This document shows positions 7,094-15,429 of a stretch of DNA of 47,496 nt, one piece after another. The notes below the pieces were generated by a model that searched no databases, had not been told where the DNA came from, and saw only the letters and a program-made list of their open reading frames with translations. This DNA is from an uncultured Mediterranea sp. Its GTDB lineage: Bacteria; Bacteroidota; Bacteroidia; Bacteroidales; Bacteroidaceae. The DNA lies in NCBI GenBank assembly GCA_946056155.1, contig CAMGIP010000003.1, forward strand, positions 1-47,496, read 5' to 3'. A program made the position numbers and the translations under genes. How positions within the stretch are numbered: position 1 is the stretch's first letter; each line of letters begins with the position of its first letter.

Positions 7094-8770
7094 ATGAAAA
7101 CATTACGCATATTATTAGCAGGTATAGTGCTGCTGACTGTTACGGGCAGCTGCTCTTCCGACTTTTTAGATACCACTCCCACCGACGATATCAGCTCTTC
7201 CACCATGTTCACTTCGGTGGATAATGCCATGATGGCCATCAACGGCATTCACCGATTGATGCACGACAGCGATTACAACACCAAGTATGGACATGGGGGC
7301 TATCAGATGTTCCTGCTTGTCACCGATATGATGGGTGACGACCTCCTCTTTACCAAGGTCAATGCCAAGTTTACCGACTGTGCCCGTCTGGCCTGGCACC
7401 GCAACACTACCGATGTCGATGCCTCCTACTTCTACGGCTTCTGGAACCGCGTGCTGGGCAATGCCAACATGATTATCAACCATATCGAGCAGGCCGAGGG
7501 TGACGAGACGGTGCGCAACTACATCCACGGTCAAGCCCTGACCTACCGCGCACTGAGCCTTTTCTTCCTTACCCAATGCTACGGTGGTCGCTATGTGGCC
7601 GGTCAGGAGAACAACCAGTTGGGATGTATCCTGAACTTGACGTGTGAGAAGAATCCGATGCCTCGCTCTACGGTGGAAGAGTGCTATGCCCAAATCAACC
7701 GAGACCTGGACCGGGCCATTGAACTGTTGGCTACCTACCAAAAAGAACGTACCAACAAGACCCATATCAACCAGTGGGTAGCTCGTGCCATCAAGGCCCG
7801 TGTTCTCCTCACCCAAGGCCGTTGGTCGGAAGCCGAGCAGATGGCTGAGAGCGTCATTGCCGGCAGTGGGGCCCAGTTGGATGATGATACTTACGACTAT
7901 CAGGCATGGATGACGACGGAGTACCGTATGAGTCAGGTCTCCAGTTCGGAATGGCTTTGGGGAAAGATTGGGGTGGATACCCAAGAGAAGAGCCTCAAGC
8001 ATTTCCACAGCTTCTGCTCCAACAATCTGGCTTCATACAACAAGAACACGCCCCGTGTCATCAACAAACTGCTCTACAACCGCATCTCCAACACAGACGA
8101 TCGAAAGCTGATCTGGTTTCCCAATGCTCAGGGCTCTACGACACATACCTACAAAAATGTGGAAGGAGAGTCCATCAAGCTGGTTTATCCCTCCAGCGGA
8201 AACCGCTTCAACTACATGAGCAATAAGTTCCTCCTTCCCAAGGGATCCTCCAATAGCGTCACGGCTGATGTGCCCTATGTCCGTCTGCCGGAGATGTACC
8301 TCATCAAGGCAGAAGCCCTGTGCCACCAAGGAAAGGATGCTGAGGCCGCTGAAGCTCTCTATCCCTTGGCCTACAGCCGTGACAAGTCCTACACCCTCTC
8401 CACCCTCACGGGTGAGGAACTGCTGGATGAAATCCTCTTCCAACGTCGGATTGAGCTTTGGGGTGAGGGATTCCGCTGGTTTGACCTCAAGCGGTTGCAC
8501 CAAGACCTTGACCGTGGACCTGCTCCCGATACCGAAGCCTATCCCGGTAGCGACAAGGCTTGGATTAGTGCTAAGGCCACCACATCGGCCAATGGTTACA
8601 ATGTCGATCCCAATGCCTCCAACTACAATATGTATGACACCAAAGGCATCGGTGAGGAGAACCGTCACCGCGACAAGGATAGCAATTTCTGGCAGTGGCT
8701 CTTCCCCACAACAGAGACATTAGTTAACCCCTTGTGCGAACAGAACCCCTTGGGTAACGATGACAAATAA
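7094..8770 (+). CDS. SusD/RagB-family surface nutrient-binding lipoprotein
   Basis: This is the partner of the preceding SusC: an outer-membrane lipoprotein that captures substrate and caps the transporter. The signal peptide ends in the lipobox TGSC with lipidated Cys20. The body shows typical SusD features: FLDTTPTDDI at the N-terminus, TPR-like helices (HGQALTYRALSLFFLTQCYGG; AIKARVLLTQGRW), and the C-terminal RagB/SusD signature VPYVRLPEMYLIKAEA, ILFQRRIELWGEGFRWFDLKRLH. The length, 558 residues, is normal. It lies 21 bases after susC and about 90 bases before the exported racemase. The ligand cannot be predicted from SusD sequence alone. Confidence 0.93.
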   Translation: MKTLRILLAGIVLLTVTGSCSSDFLDTTPTDDISSSTMFTSVDNAMMAINGIHRLMHDSDYNTKYGHGGYQMFLLVTDMMGDDLLFTKVNAKFTDCARLAWHRNTTDVDASYFYGFWNRVLGNANMIINHIEQAEGDETVRNYIHGQALTYRALSLFFLTQCYGGRYVAGQENNQLGCILNLTCEKNPMPRSTVEECYAQINRDLDRAIELLATYQKERTNKTHINQWVARAIKARVLLTQGRWSEAEQMAESVIAGSGAQLDDDTYDYQAWMTTEYRMSQVSSSEWLWGKIGVDTQEKSLKHFHSFCSNNLASYNKNTPRVINKLLYNRISNTDDRKLIWFPNAQGSTTHTYKNVEGESIKLVYPSSGNRFNYMSNKFLLPKGSSNSVTADVPYVRLPEMYLIKAEALCHQGKDAEAAEALYPLAYSRDKSYTLSTLTGEELLDEILFQRRIELWGEGFRWFDLKRLHQDLDRGPAPDTEAYPGSDKAWISAKATTSANGYNVDPNASNYNMYDTKGIGEENRHRDKDSNFWQWLFPTTETLVNPLCEQNPLGNDDK

Positions 8771-8861
8771 GATTTGGTGAAATTCTGATCAATCAGTTTT
8801 GAATAGAACCTATGAGATAACAACTTATTCCCAAACCATACCAACAATGGAAATCACTCAC

Positions 8862-10337
8862 ATGAACAGAACAATTACTCTCTGGATAGGTGCCCTCTCC
8901 GTCTGTGCCTCCTTGTCGGCACAGACGGTTGAACTGCCTGTCTGTCGGCGTGCCTTGAAGGACAAACGCTTTCTCTATTTTACCGACTTTTCCCGTTACC
9001 CCCGAGCGGTGGAGAAATTGCCCGTGGCGGTGTTTGACTCCGGAACAGGTGGGTTTACCGTCTTGGAAAAGATCCTCTCCATCGACTGCTTCAACAACGA
9101 GACGGGAGAGGAGAAGCCCGATGGAGTGCCCGACTTCATCCATGAGGATTTTCAGTATTTGGCCGATCAGGCCAATATGCCTTACGGTCGTTATGGCGCA
9201 GAGGGCAAAGAGGATTATCTTCGTGAACTGGCGGTAAAAGATGCACTCTTTACCGTAAACAACTTCTTCTGGAAAGATGAGACGCAGAAGAAGCCTAAAG
9301 GACGCAAACTGCCGGCCAAGATTATCGTCATTGCCTGCAACACCGCTACAGCCTATGGCTTGGAACCCATCACCCAACTGCTGCAAGAGGCGGGTGACCC
9401 TTTGCGGGTGATTGGGGTGGTTAATGCCGGGGTGAGCAGTACCTTGGAGAGTCTGCCCTCCTCATTGAACCAAACCACGGTAGGTGTTTTGGCTACTCCA
9501 GGCACCATCAGCTCCGGAGTGTATGAGCGTACCCTGCTTGCCCAAGCCAAGTCTATCCGTCCCGACCTTGCCCTGCAGGTGGTCAACCAGCCTGGTTATG
9601 GCTTTGCTGAAGCGGTGGATGAGGAGCGTGAGTTTGTGGATCGCAAGCTCACCACCTTCTCCAACACTTATCGAGGTCCCGTACTGGGACAGGGGGATGA
9701 GGAGATTCACCCTGAACTGTTGGAGGCTTACCGTTTTGATTTCAGTGATGCCAAGGCTTTCATCGCATACGATGAGCAGCATAAGCCTATCCGTATCCAA
9801 CTCAACTCGGCCGACAACTATGCCCGCTTCAACCTGCTCAATCTCTTGGAAAAGACCCGTCGCTCTGCTGTACGTAGGCCTATTCAGGCCATCATCCTGG
9901 GTTGTACCCACTACCCCTTCTTGCAGACTACGCTCACTCAGCACCTTCAGGAATTGCGTCATTATACGGACAGTACAGGCAATCACCCTTATGCATCGTT
10001 GATAGCCGATGATTGCTGCTTCATTGATCCTGCCCAACGTACGGCCTATGAGTGCTACCGTACGTTGCGCGACCAGCATCGGCTCAATCCTCAGCAGAAG
10101 GAGGGAAGGCTGCAACCCTTCATCTCCCGTCCCTCACCCTTGCTGCCCGATAGTTGCAAGGATGCCGAAGGCAATCTGACCTATGCGTTCAAGTATGGCC
10201 GAGAAGTGGGTACTGATGAGTTAACTACAGTGATAGTTCCTTTTTCACCGCGTAGCATCCGCCAGGATCACCTCGATCGTATAGCCCGTCTGCTCCCTCT
10301 CTGCTTCGGCAAGATTCAGCAGGCCATGAAGCCGTAG
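8862..10337 (+). CDS. Exported glutamate racemase homologue (Asp/Glu racemase family, enlarged)
   Basis: Cytoplasmic MurI (about 270 residues) interconverts L- and D-glutamate with two cysteines. This protein has all the main MurI motifs in order: VAVFDSGTGGFTVLEKIL, a PYG motif (NMPYG), IACNTATAYGL with the first catalytic Cys, VGVLATPGTISSGVYE, and ILGCTHYPFL with the second catalytic Cys. It differs from MurI in two ways. It begins with a signal peptide (MNRTITLWIGALSVCASLSAQ), so it should work in the periplasm or on the surface. It is also nearly twice as long (491 residues from 8862; ATGs at 8847 and 8799 are alternatives), with insertions after the first motif and before the second Cys and a C-terminal extension. 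It is co-directional with hydrolase-SusC-SusD and is followed by a GltS permease. Related activities, such as aspartate racemisation, are possible. Confidence 0.8.
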   Translation: MNRTITLWIGALSVCASLSAQTVELPVCRRALKDKRFLYFTDFSRYPRAVEKLPVAVFDSGTGGFTVLEKILSIDCFNNETGEEKPDGVPDFIHEDFQYLADQANMPYGRYGAEGKEDYLRELAVKDALFTVNNFFWKDETQKKPKGRKLPAKIIVIACNTATAYGLEPITQLLQEAGDPLRVIGVVNAGVSSTLESLPSSLNQTTVGVLATPGTISSGVYERTLLAQAKSIRPDLALQVVNQPGYGFAEAVDEEREFVDRKLTTFSNTYRGPVLGQGDEEIHPELLEAYRFDFSDAKAFIAYDEQHKPIRIQLNSADNYARFNLLNLLEKTRRSAVRRPIQAIILGCTHYPFLQTTLTQHLQELRHYTDSTGNHPYASLIADDCCFIDPAQRTAYECYRTLRDQHRLNPQQKEGRLQPFISRPSPLLPDSCKDAEGNLTYAFKYGREVGTDELTTVIVPFSPRSIRQDHLDRIARLLPLCFGKIQQAMKP

Positions 10338-10380
10338 TTTTTGCTTACAGAGCCACACCTAGTATAATTTGTGTGTATCG

Positions 10381-10410
10381 TTGCTTTTACGCTGAAATGT
10401 TCTAATTTTG
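10381..10410 (+). promoter_or_regulatory. Promoter for gltS
   Basis: TTG at 10381-10383, exactly 19 bases, then TAATTTTG at 10403-10410: a near-perfect Bacteroidetes -33/-7 promoter in the gap after the racemase gene. It gives gltS its own transcription start about 110-120 bases ahead of the ATG at 10532. Confidence 0.7.
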
Positions 10411-10531
10411 CATCCGGAGTGATGAGCGTGTAGCCTCGATTGCGTGTAGCTTCATTGGCAAGGCGTAGATTGCCTAAACAATCTTTGTGCAGAACCCTAT
10501 TTATTATCTATCATTACCTTTATTTACACTT

Positions 10532-11860
10532 ATGATGAACGAATTCACCCCTTGGACCCTCTTTGTAGATGCCGGCATCGTGGCCGTACTGTTGCTTATC
10601 GGCAAGTGGATCAGAGTCACGGTCAAGCCCGTGCAGCAACTCTTCATACCCCCATCGCTTATTGCCGGCTTCTTAGGATTGGCGTTCGGTCCTAATGGAC
10701 TGGGGTGGATTCCCCTCTCTTCGCAGGTAGGCACCTATGCTGGCATACTTATCGCCTTCATCTTCGGTTGCTTGCCCTTCAGTTCCCAACAGAGTGGCGA
10801 CAACAAGGCCAATATAGGCCGCATTTGGTTCTACTCCCAGAGCGGAATGCTGCTGCAATGGATCTTTGGCGGTCTGCTCGGCCTCACCTTGCTGAAGCTC
10901 TTCTGGCCGGAGCTGAATGATGCGTTTGGCTTGGCAATGCCCAGTGGCTTCTGTGGTGGGCATGGTACGGCCGCCGCTATCGGCAGTGCCTTTCAGTCGT
11001 TTGGCTATGAAGATATGCTTACGCTGGCCATGACTTCTGCCACGGTGGGTATTGTAGCCGCCGTCATCTGTGGGTTGTTCATTGTGAAGTGGGCCACCCG
11101 ATGCGGACATACGGCTTTCCTGAGCGATTTCTCCCATCTTCCCGAGGAGTTGCGTGTGGGGTTGCTTCCCCAGGAGAAACGTACCCCAATGGGTGTCAAT
11201 ACCTGCTCTTCCATCTCTATCGATTCTCTAACCTTCAATCTCGTTATCGTCATGGCTGTTGCCTTGGGAGGTTACGGCATAAGCAGGGCAGTTACCTTAG
11301 TGATGCCTGCTTTGCAGCTGCCCGTGTTCAGTTGTGCCTTTGTGGTAGGTATTGCCGTGGTGGCCCTCTTTCGTAAGACCGGTGTCTATCGTTACGTCTG
11401 CCCACAGACGGTAGGTCACCTCAGCGGCACCTTCACCGACCTCTTGGTAGCCTGCGGTATTGCAGCCATCAAGCTCTCTGTCGTGGTTCAATATCTGCTC
11501 CCTTTGGCTCTGCTGCTCCTTTCCGGTCTGTTCATCACCCTGCTTTACGTGCTTCTTGTTTCCCGTAAGGTCATGCCTGATTACTGGTTCGAGAAGGCAA
11601 TTTTTACCTGGGGATGGTACACCGGCACCATGGCCATGGGTATTGCTCTGCTTCGGGTTGTAGATCCGGAGATGCGCTCACGCTGCCTTGATGAATATGC
11701 AGTAGCCTATCTTTTCATAGCCCCGGTGGAGATCTCTTTGGTCACTTTTGCCCCCGTGGCCTTCATGACCGGTTATGGCTGGAGCTTTGTGGGTATCTGC
11801 GCCGCCGTACAGGTGGTTATTCTGGGCATAGCCCACTGGAAGCGGTGGGACAGGAGGTGA
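10532..11860 (+). CDS. gltS: Sodium/glutamate symporter, GltS family
   Basis: GltS proteins are inner-membrane Na+-coupled glutamate importers. The 442-residue product has about ten to twelve hydrophobic segments and the diagnostic re-entrant-loop motif MPSGFCGGHGTAAAIGSAF (the GGHGT motif of GltS) with a preceding FIPPSLIAGFLG. The second half shows an internal repeat of the topology. I place the start at the ATG at 10532 (MMNEFTPW) and not at an in-frame GTG at 10487, because GltS proteins begin just before the first membrane helix. The gene lies 195 bases after the exported racemase homologue and has its own promoter. The adjacency suggests uptake of the glutamate produced outside the inner membrane. 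Close relatives could carry other dicarboxylic amino acids. Confidence 0.85.
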   Translation: MMNEFTPWTLFVDAGIVAVLLLIGKWIRVTVKPVQQLFIPPSLIAGFLGLAFGPNGLGWIPLSSQVGTYAGILIAFIFGCLPFSSQQSGDNKANIGRIWFYSQSGMLLQWIFGGLLGLTLLKLFWPELNDAFGLAMPSGFCGGHGTAAAIGSAFQSFGYEDMLTLAMTSATVGIVAAVICGLFIVKWATRCGHTAFLSDFSHLPEELRVGLLPQEKRTPMGVNTCSSISIDSLTFNLVIVMAVALGGYGISRAVTLVMPALQLPVFSCAFVVGIAVVALFRKTGVYRYVCPQTVGHLSGTFTDLLVACGIAAIKLSVVVQYLLPLALLLLSGLFITLLYVLLVSRKVMPDYWFEKAIFTWGWYTGTMAMGIALLRVVDPEMRSRCLDEYAVAYLFIAPVEISLVTFAPVAFMTGYGWSFVGICAAVQVVILGIAHWKRWDRR

Positions 11861-11887
11861 GCGACATACATTTTCTGTACCGACTGT

Positions 11888-11918
11888 TTTGCGATTTGAC
11901 AGAAAGTCACTACTTTAG
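11888..11918 (+). promoter_or_regulatory. Promoter for the aldo/keto reductase gene
   Basis: TTTG at 11888-11891, 19 bases, then TACTTTAG at 11911-11918, a match to TTTG-N19-TAnnTTTG with one mismatch. The ATG follows at 11955. Confidence 0.55.
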
Positions 11919-11954
11919 TGCCAAATTACAGACAGCTAACCAACAGAATCCATT

Positions 11955-12914
11955 ATGAATATCAAAGATGTATATGTAGCCGATGTCAATCGCTATGACA
12001 ACGGTATGATTTACGAGAGATGTGGGAAGAGTGGTGTGAAACTGCCTAAAATCAGCCTCGGTTTTTGGCACAATTTCGGAGGAATTGATTCCTATGAGCG
12101 CAGCCGGAGTATTGTTCGTCATGCCTTTGATCATGGTATCACACACTTGGATTTGGCCAATAACTATGGACCTCCCTACGGTAGCGCCGAGGAGACTATG
12201 GGACGGCTGATGAAGGAGGACTTCGCTCCCTACCGTGACGAACTGTTTATCAGCTCCAAAGCGGGCTATGACATGTGGCCAGGCCCCTACGGTAACTGGG
12301 GTTCACGCAAGTATCTTATGGCCAGTCTTGACCAGAGCCTGCGGCGGATGAATCTGGAGTATGTGGATCTCTTTTACAGCCACCGGTTCGATCCGGAGAC
12401 ACCTATAGAGGAGACGCTACAGGCTATGGTGGACATCGTACGCCAGGGAAAGGCTCTCTATCTCGGTATATCACGCTGGCCTTTGGAGGCGCTGCGAAAG
12501 GCTATAGACTATCTCGCAGCACGGGATACTCCGTTGCTCATCTACCAGGACAGACTCAACCTGATAGACCATCAACCAATGGATAGTGGTCAGATTGAGC
12601 TCTGTGCCTCTCGTGGGGTGGGTTTTATCTCTTTCTCTCCTTTGGCACAGGGACTGCTCACCAATCGCTACCTCAATGGCATACCGGAAGATAGCCGCAT
12701 GGCTACCAAAGCCTGCCTGAATTCCGATCAGCTCACGCCCGAACTGATGGCTCAACTCCGTCAATGGAACAGCGAGGCTGCCTCTCAGGGCATTTCCTTG
12801 GCGGAAAAGGCACTGCTCTGGGTGCTTCAGCAACAGTCGGTCACCTCAGTCATTGTCGGTGCCAGCAGCATGAAGCAGTTGGATGACAATCTGGGTACGC
12901 TCAAGTATCTGTAG
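11955..12914 (+). CDS. Aldo/keto reductase, L-glyceraldehyde-3-phosphate reductase (YghZ/Gpr) type
   Basis: The 319-residue NADPH-dependent reductase closely resembles E. coli YghZ (Gpr), which reduces L-glyceraldehyde 3-phosphate and methylglyoxal. Shared segments include YERCGKSGVKLPKISLGFWH, DLANNYGPPYGSAEE (catalytic Asp and Tyr), SSKAGYDMWPGPYGNWGSRK (catalytic Lys), YVDLFYSHRFD (catalytic His) and the C-terminal SVIVGASSMKQL nucleotide-binding end. The TIM-barrel length is usual. It has its own promoter and lies 94 bases after gltS; a functional link to glutamate uptake is not evident, and a detoxification role is more likely. The 3' end meets a hairpin terminator shared with the convergent operon. 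Confidence 0.9.
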   Translation: MNIKDVYVADVNRYDNGMIYERCGKSGVKLPKISLGFWHNFGGIDSYERSRSIVRHAFDHGITHLDLANNYGPPYGSAEETMGRLMKEDFAPYRDELFISSKAGYDMWPGPYGNWGSRKYLMASLDQSLRRMNLEYVDLFYSHRFDPETPIEETLQAMVDIVRQGKALYLGISRWPLEALRKAIDYLAARDTPLLIYQDRLNLIDHQPMDSGQIELCASRGVGFISFSPLAQGLLTNRYLNGIPEDSRMATKACLNSDQLTPELMAQLRQWNSEAASQGISLAEKALLWVLQQQSVTSVIVGASSMKQLDDNLGTLKYL

Positions 12915-12959
12915 CCTGCTGCTACCTCTTTCATCCTGATACATAGAATGGAAATGGGA

Positions 12960-12985
12960 CTGCCTCAATAGTCAATCTGAGGCAG
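12960..12985. terminator. Hairpin between convergent genes
   Basis: CTGCCTCA at 12960-12967 pairs with TGAGGCAG at 12978-12985 around a 10-base loop, between the stop of the reductase (12914) and the stop of the PepSY protein (12997). There is no strong T-run on either side, so it may act as a weak bidirectional terminator. Confidence 0.55.
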
Positions 12986-12996
12986 CCCCTAAGGAA

Positions 12997-13545
12997 TTAT
13001 GAGAGCATTACAAGTAGTATGGGGATCAATATGCCGATGAGCAGGTACCATTTGCCCCTTCCCGCTACACCATATCTCCCTTTCGTCATGAAGAGTCCGG
13101 ATAGGGCAAGAAAGAGAAGCGAAAAGGCAAAAGCATCGCCCATCGGTCTCCACCCCTTGATCCGATTGTAGTGAAGCCTGTTCAGCCAGTAGATGACTGC
13201 CCGCTTCTCGTGGGTCTCGTAAGCAGTCACACCTGTTCGAGCGTCATAGACGCCTACTCCCCCCTCCAGCATGAGTCGGAACTGTTCGTCATCTATCGTG
13301 AATACCCTCTTCAAGGTAGGCAGTTCAGGACGACTGTTCCATTGAGCGGCAATCTTATCGCTGTCCATTCCCTTGTCCAGCACGACCTCTGCTTCGGTGG
13401 TTTTGAAAGCGGGGTCCTTCCCGTCCATGTGATTCAGAAGGAATCCCGACAGACCATATATAAGACTAACACCCACCATCAGAAAGCCCAGGTCGCGATG
13501 GATAATCCGTAGCCAGTAGGAGATATTTTTATTCCACCACTTCAT
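12997..13545 (-). CDS. PepSY-associated transmembrane protein
   Basis: The 182-residue inner-membrane protein has an N-terminal IHRDLGFLMVGVSLIYGLSG helix, a periplasmic PepSY-like region (residues about 40-125, with ydargvtayethek-type strands), the LNRLHYNRIKGWRP segment typical of PepSY_TM proteins, and two C-terminal helices. The family often accompanies TonB-dependent iron or haem uptake systems; some members are thought to be membrane reductases. It is the last gene of the minus-strand operon and overlaps the end of the OB-fold lipoprotein gene by 17 bases, so the two are translationally coupled. The function is inferred from the family only. Confidence 0.8.
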   Translation of the reverse strand: MKWWNKNISYWLRIIHRDLGFLMVGVSLIYGLSGFLLNHMDGKDPAFKTTEAEVVLDKGMDSDKIAAQWNSRPELPTLKRVFTIDDEQFRLMLEGGVGVYDARTGVTAYETHEKRAVIYWLNRLHYNRIKGWRPMGDAFAFSLLFLALSGLFMTKGRYGVAGRGKWYLLIGILIPILLVMLS

Positions 13546-14080
13546 AATCGGTCCCTTCTACATAATAGATGGAGTAGTAGTCCTTGTTATGCTCCTTCAT
13601 CCACTGGCGCATGCTGCTGATGTTGTTCAATTCAGCGTCGCAAGTTTCTCCGTCTCCCTCCTTGCCCTGTTTTTCCTTCAGTTGCTCTTCGGCTTGATCA
13701 ATATACTCTTTGGTCAGTTTATTCTCTCTGAGGGTTCCTTGGATAATCAGTTCAGAACCGATCAGTTCGCGGTTGAAGCCTCCAATATTGCCACGTGCCT
13801 CTACCCGAATGGTCGTTTTCTGGTCATTGCCAATCACGAAGCATCTGCGTCCGGAGTGTTTGCAGGTGTGAGTTACAAACCCTTTAAGCGTAATCTTTTT
13901 CCCTATATTTTGCTCTGCATTCTTCAGAATCTCTTCCACGTACAATGCCTTGGACGGATCCAATGACTGGACTGTTTGCTCAGTCATGGCTGATTCTTCT
14001 CCACTCTTCTTGTTGTTACCGCACGATGCAAGTGTTGCACTAACAGCCAATGCTGCCATAAATAAATAAAAAATTCTCAT
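13529..14080 (-). CDS. OB-fold lipoprotein with a His/Cys cluster
   Basis: The 183-residue protein has a signal peptide and lipobox LASC (Cys20). Residues about 45-130 resemble a nucleic-acid-type OB fold (IGKKITLKGFVTHTC...ELIGSELIIQGTLRENKLT), as in other small Bacteroidetes envelope lipoproteins. H71, C73, H75 and C80 form a compact HxCxH-x4-C cluster that could bind a metal or haem; that is inference. The remainder is an acidic, Lys-rich helical tail. It lies between the DUF4857 and PepSY genes of the same operon. I know of no established function. Confidence 0.7.
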   Translation of the reverse strand: MRIFYLFMAALAVSATLASCGNNKKSGEESAMTEQTVQSLDPSKALYVEEILKNAEQNIGKKITLKGFVTHTCKHSGRRCFVIGNDQKTTIRVEARGNIGGFNRELIGSELIIQGTLRENKLTKEYIDQAEEQLKEKQGKEGDGETCDAELNNISSMRQWMKEHNKDYYSIYYVEGTDYEVVE

Positions 14081-14141
14081 ATCTATCTGTTTTGATTAAA
14101 TGGTTTAATAATGGGGGTTGTCTGCTATCGTTTTTCTCGGT

Positions 14142-15386
14142 TTACTCCAATCGATTTCGGGGCAAGAGCAGACATGCGATGAGGCCTGTAATTCCAGTTA
14201 GGAGAATCACTGTTGAGCCTATCAGGTTCTTTCGCCATGCGATTCTTCTCCTCATAGTGGCAAAGTAAAGCAGTGCACACACTGCGGATACAATCCATGC
14301 CCAAAGAGAGAAATGGAGGAGATAGCACCCTACATAACCACTGTTGGTCGATGTCGGTGACAAGATAATGGGGAAAAGCAACTTCGATACTTTGTCCCAT
14401 CTTCCTGGCTTCCTCTCTTGGTGAAAGGTTGATACAGACTTTAAATCTGAAGAGGAGAGTCCGTAGCAGTCCATAGCCTCAGGGTTGTAGATGCGTACCG
14501 TCCAGTAGAGCATATTCCCCATGATGGTGACATCATCTTTGGCAAAATCTACGGGTCTGACCTCCATCTGAACAAACTGGTAGCCGCCATCCTCTTTGCT
14601 TTCTACGATTCCCAACTCTCCCTGCTGTCCGAAAAGATAGCCATAGAATCTTTTATCACTCACCTCGCGCATGGCAAACCACTTTACCGACACCTGCTGG
14701 CTGATTCCTGTATTTTTGACAAAGGGGCGTCCGTTGACCATTTTAATATGAAACAGTTCTCCTCTGCTGTCCAAACAGAAATATCCCTCTTCGTAGGGCT
14801 TGCGCACAGTAGGGTTACCCCAGAAGGCCTGAGCCGGAAACTCAAATCCTTTTTTCAGCAGTTCATCGGTAAACCTCTTGCTCTTTTCCTGGTTGACTCT
14901 ATTGGTCTGCGCATCGACAAAAACCATTTCTCGATTGTCCATCCGGAAATAGTCGCCAGGCAATGACAAACTCCCTCTCTTGGGCATAGCCTCTAACAAC
15001 ACACCCATCTTGGGTTGGGGAGCATGGGCGTCCGTTGGTCTGAAACGATACACAACCTGTTTGGAGCGAAGAACCTTCACATCCAGTGCATGACCTTCTA
15101 TAGAGTCTGGCAACGCACCATTCATCGCTAACTGCCTGTAGTTCATCAGAGGTAGGAGAGAATCGAATTGCGCGCGAGGATAAGTATTCCCCTTCACGTC
15201 ACGGAAGGCATCTTTCGACTCTCGGAAATCAATAATGCAAAGCTCTTTGAGAAGCGAACTGTAGTACATCATCGGATATCCATCCGACTCATAAACCATC
15301 TTCTTGACCAAGGCCGGTATGGACCATGAGGTGATGAGGGTTGTCAGCACAAGGATGATTACATAGGTAATATTCTTAAAATTCAT
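14142..15386 (-). CDS. DUF4857-family membrane protein
   Basis: The 414-residue protein has one N-terminal transmembrane helix (residues 6-25), a large extracytoplasmic domain with repeated beta-type segments (YDSLLPLMNYRQLAMNGALPDS, RELFHIKMVNGRPFVKNTG), and two C-terminal helices (about residues 350-410) ending in a basic LLPRNRLE tail. It matches what I recall of DUF4857, a Bacteroidetes family usually placed next to an ABC ATPase and an ABC-2-type permease. Here the ATPase and most of the permease are missing upstream (see the fused gene). It lies 43 bases after that gene and 61 bases before the OB-fold lipoprotein, in one operon. Confidence 0.7.
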   Translation of the reverse strand: MNFKNITYVIILVLTTLITSWSIPALVKKMVYESDGYPMMYYSSLLKELCIIDFRESKDAFRDVKGNTYPRAQFDSLLPLMNYRQLAMNGALPDSIEGHALDVKVLRSKQVVYRFRPTDAHAPQPKMGVLLEAMPKRGSLSLPGDYFRMDNREMVFVDAQTNRVNQEKSKRFTDELLKKGFEFPAQAFWGNPTVRKPYEEGYFCLDSRGELFHIKMVNGRPFVKNTGISQQVSVKWFAMREVSDKRFYGYLFGQQGELGIVESKEDGGYQFVQMEVRPVDFAKDDVTIMGNMLYWTVRIYNPEAMDCYGLSSSDLKSVSTFHQERKPGRWDKVSKLLFPIILSPTSTNSGYVGCYLLHFSLWAWIVSAVCALLYFATMRRRIAWRKNLIGSTVILLTGITGLIACLLLPRNRLE

Positions 15387-15429
15387 AGCTGTATAATATA
15401 CTGTTTATATTGTTAAGGAAGCCATCGCC

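Noticed and set aside
11955-12914. Aldo/keto reductase as part of the glutamate locus
   Set aside because: It has its own promoter and matches the widespread YghZ detoxification family; proximity alone is not enough.
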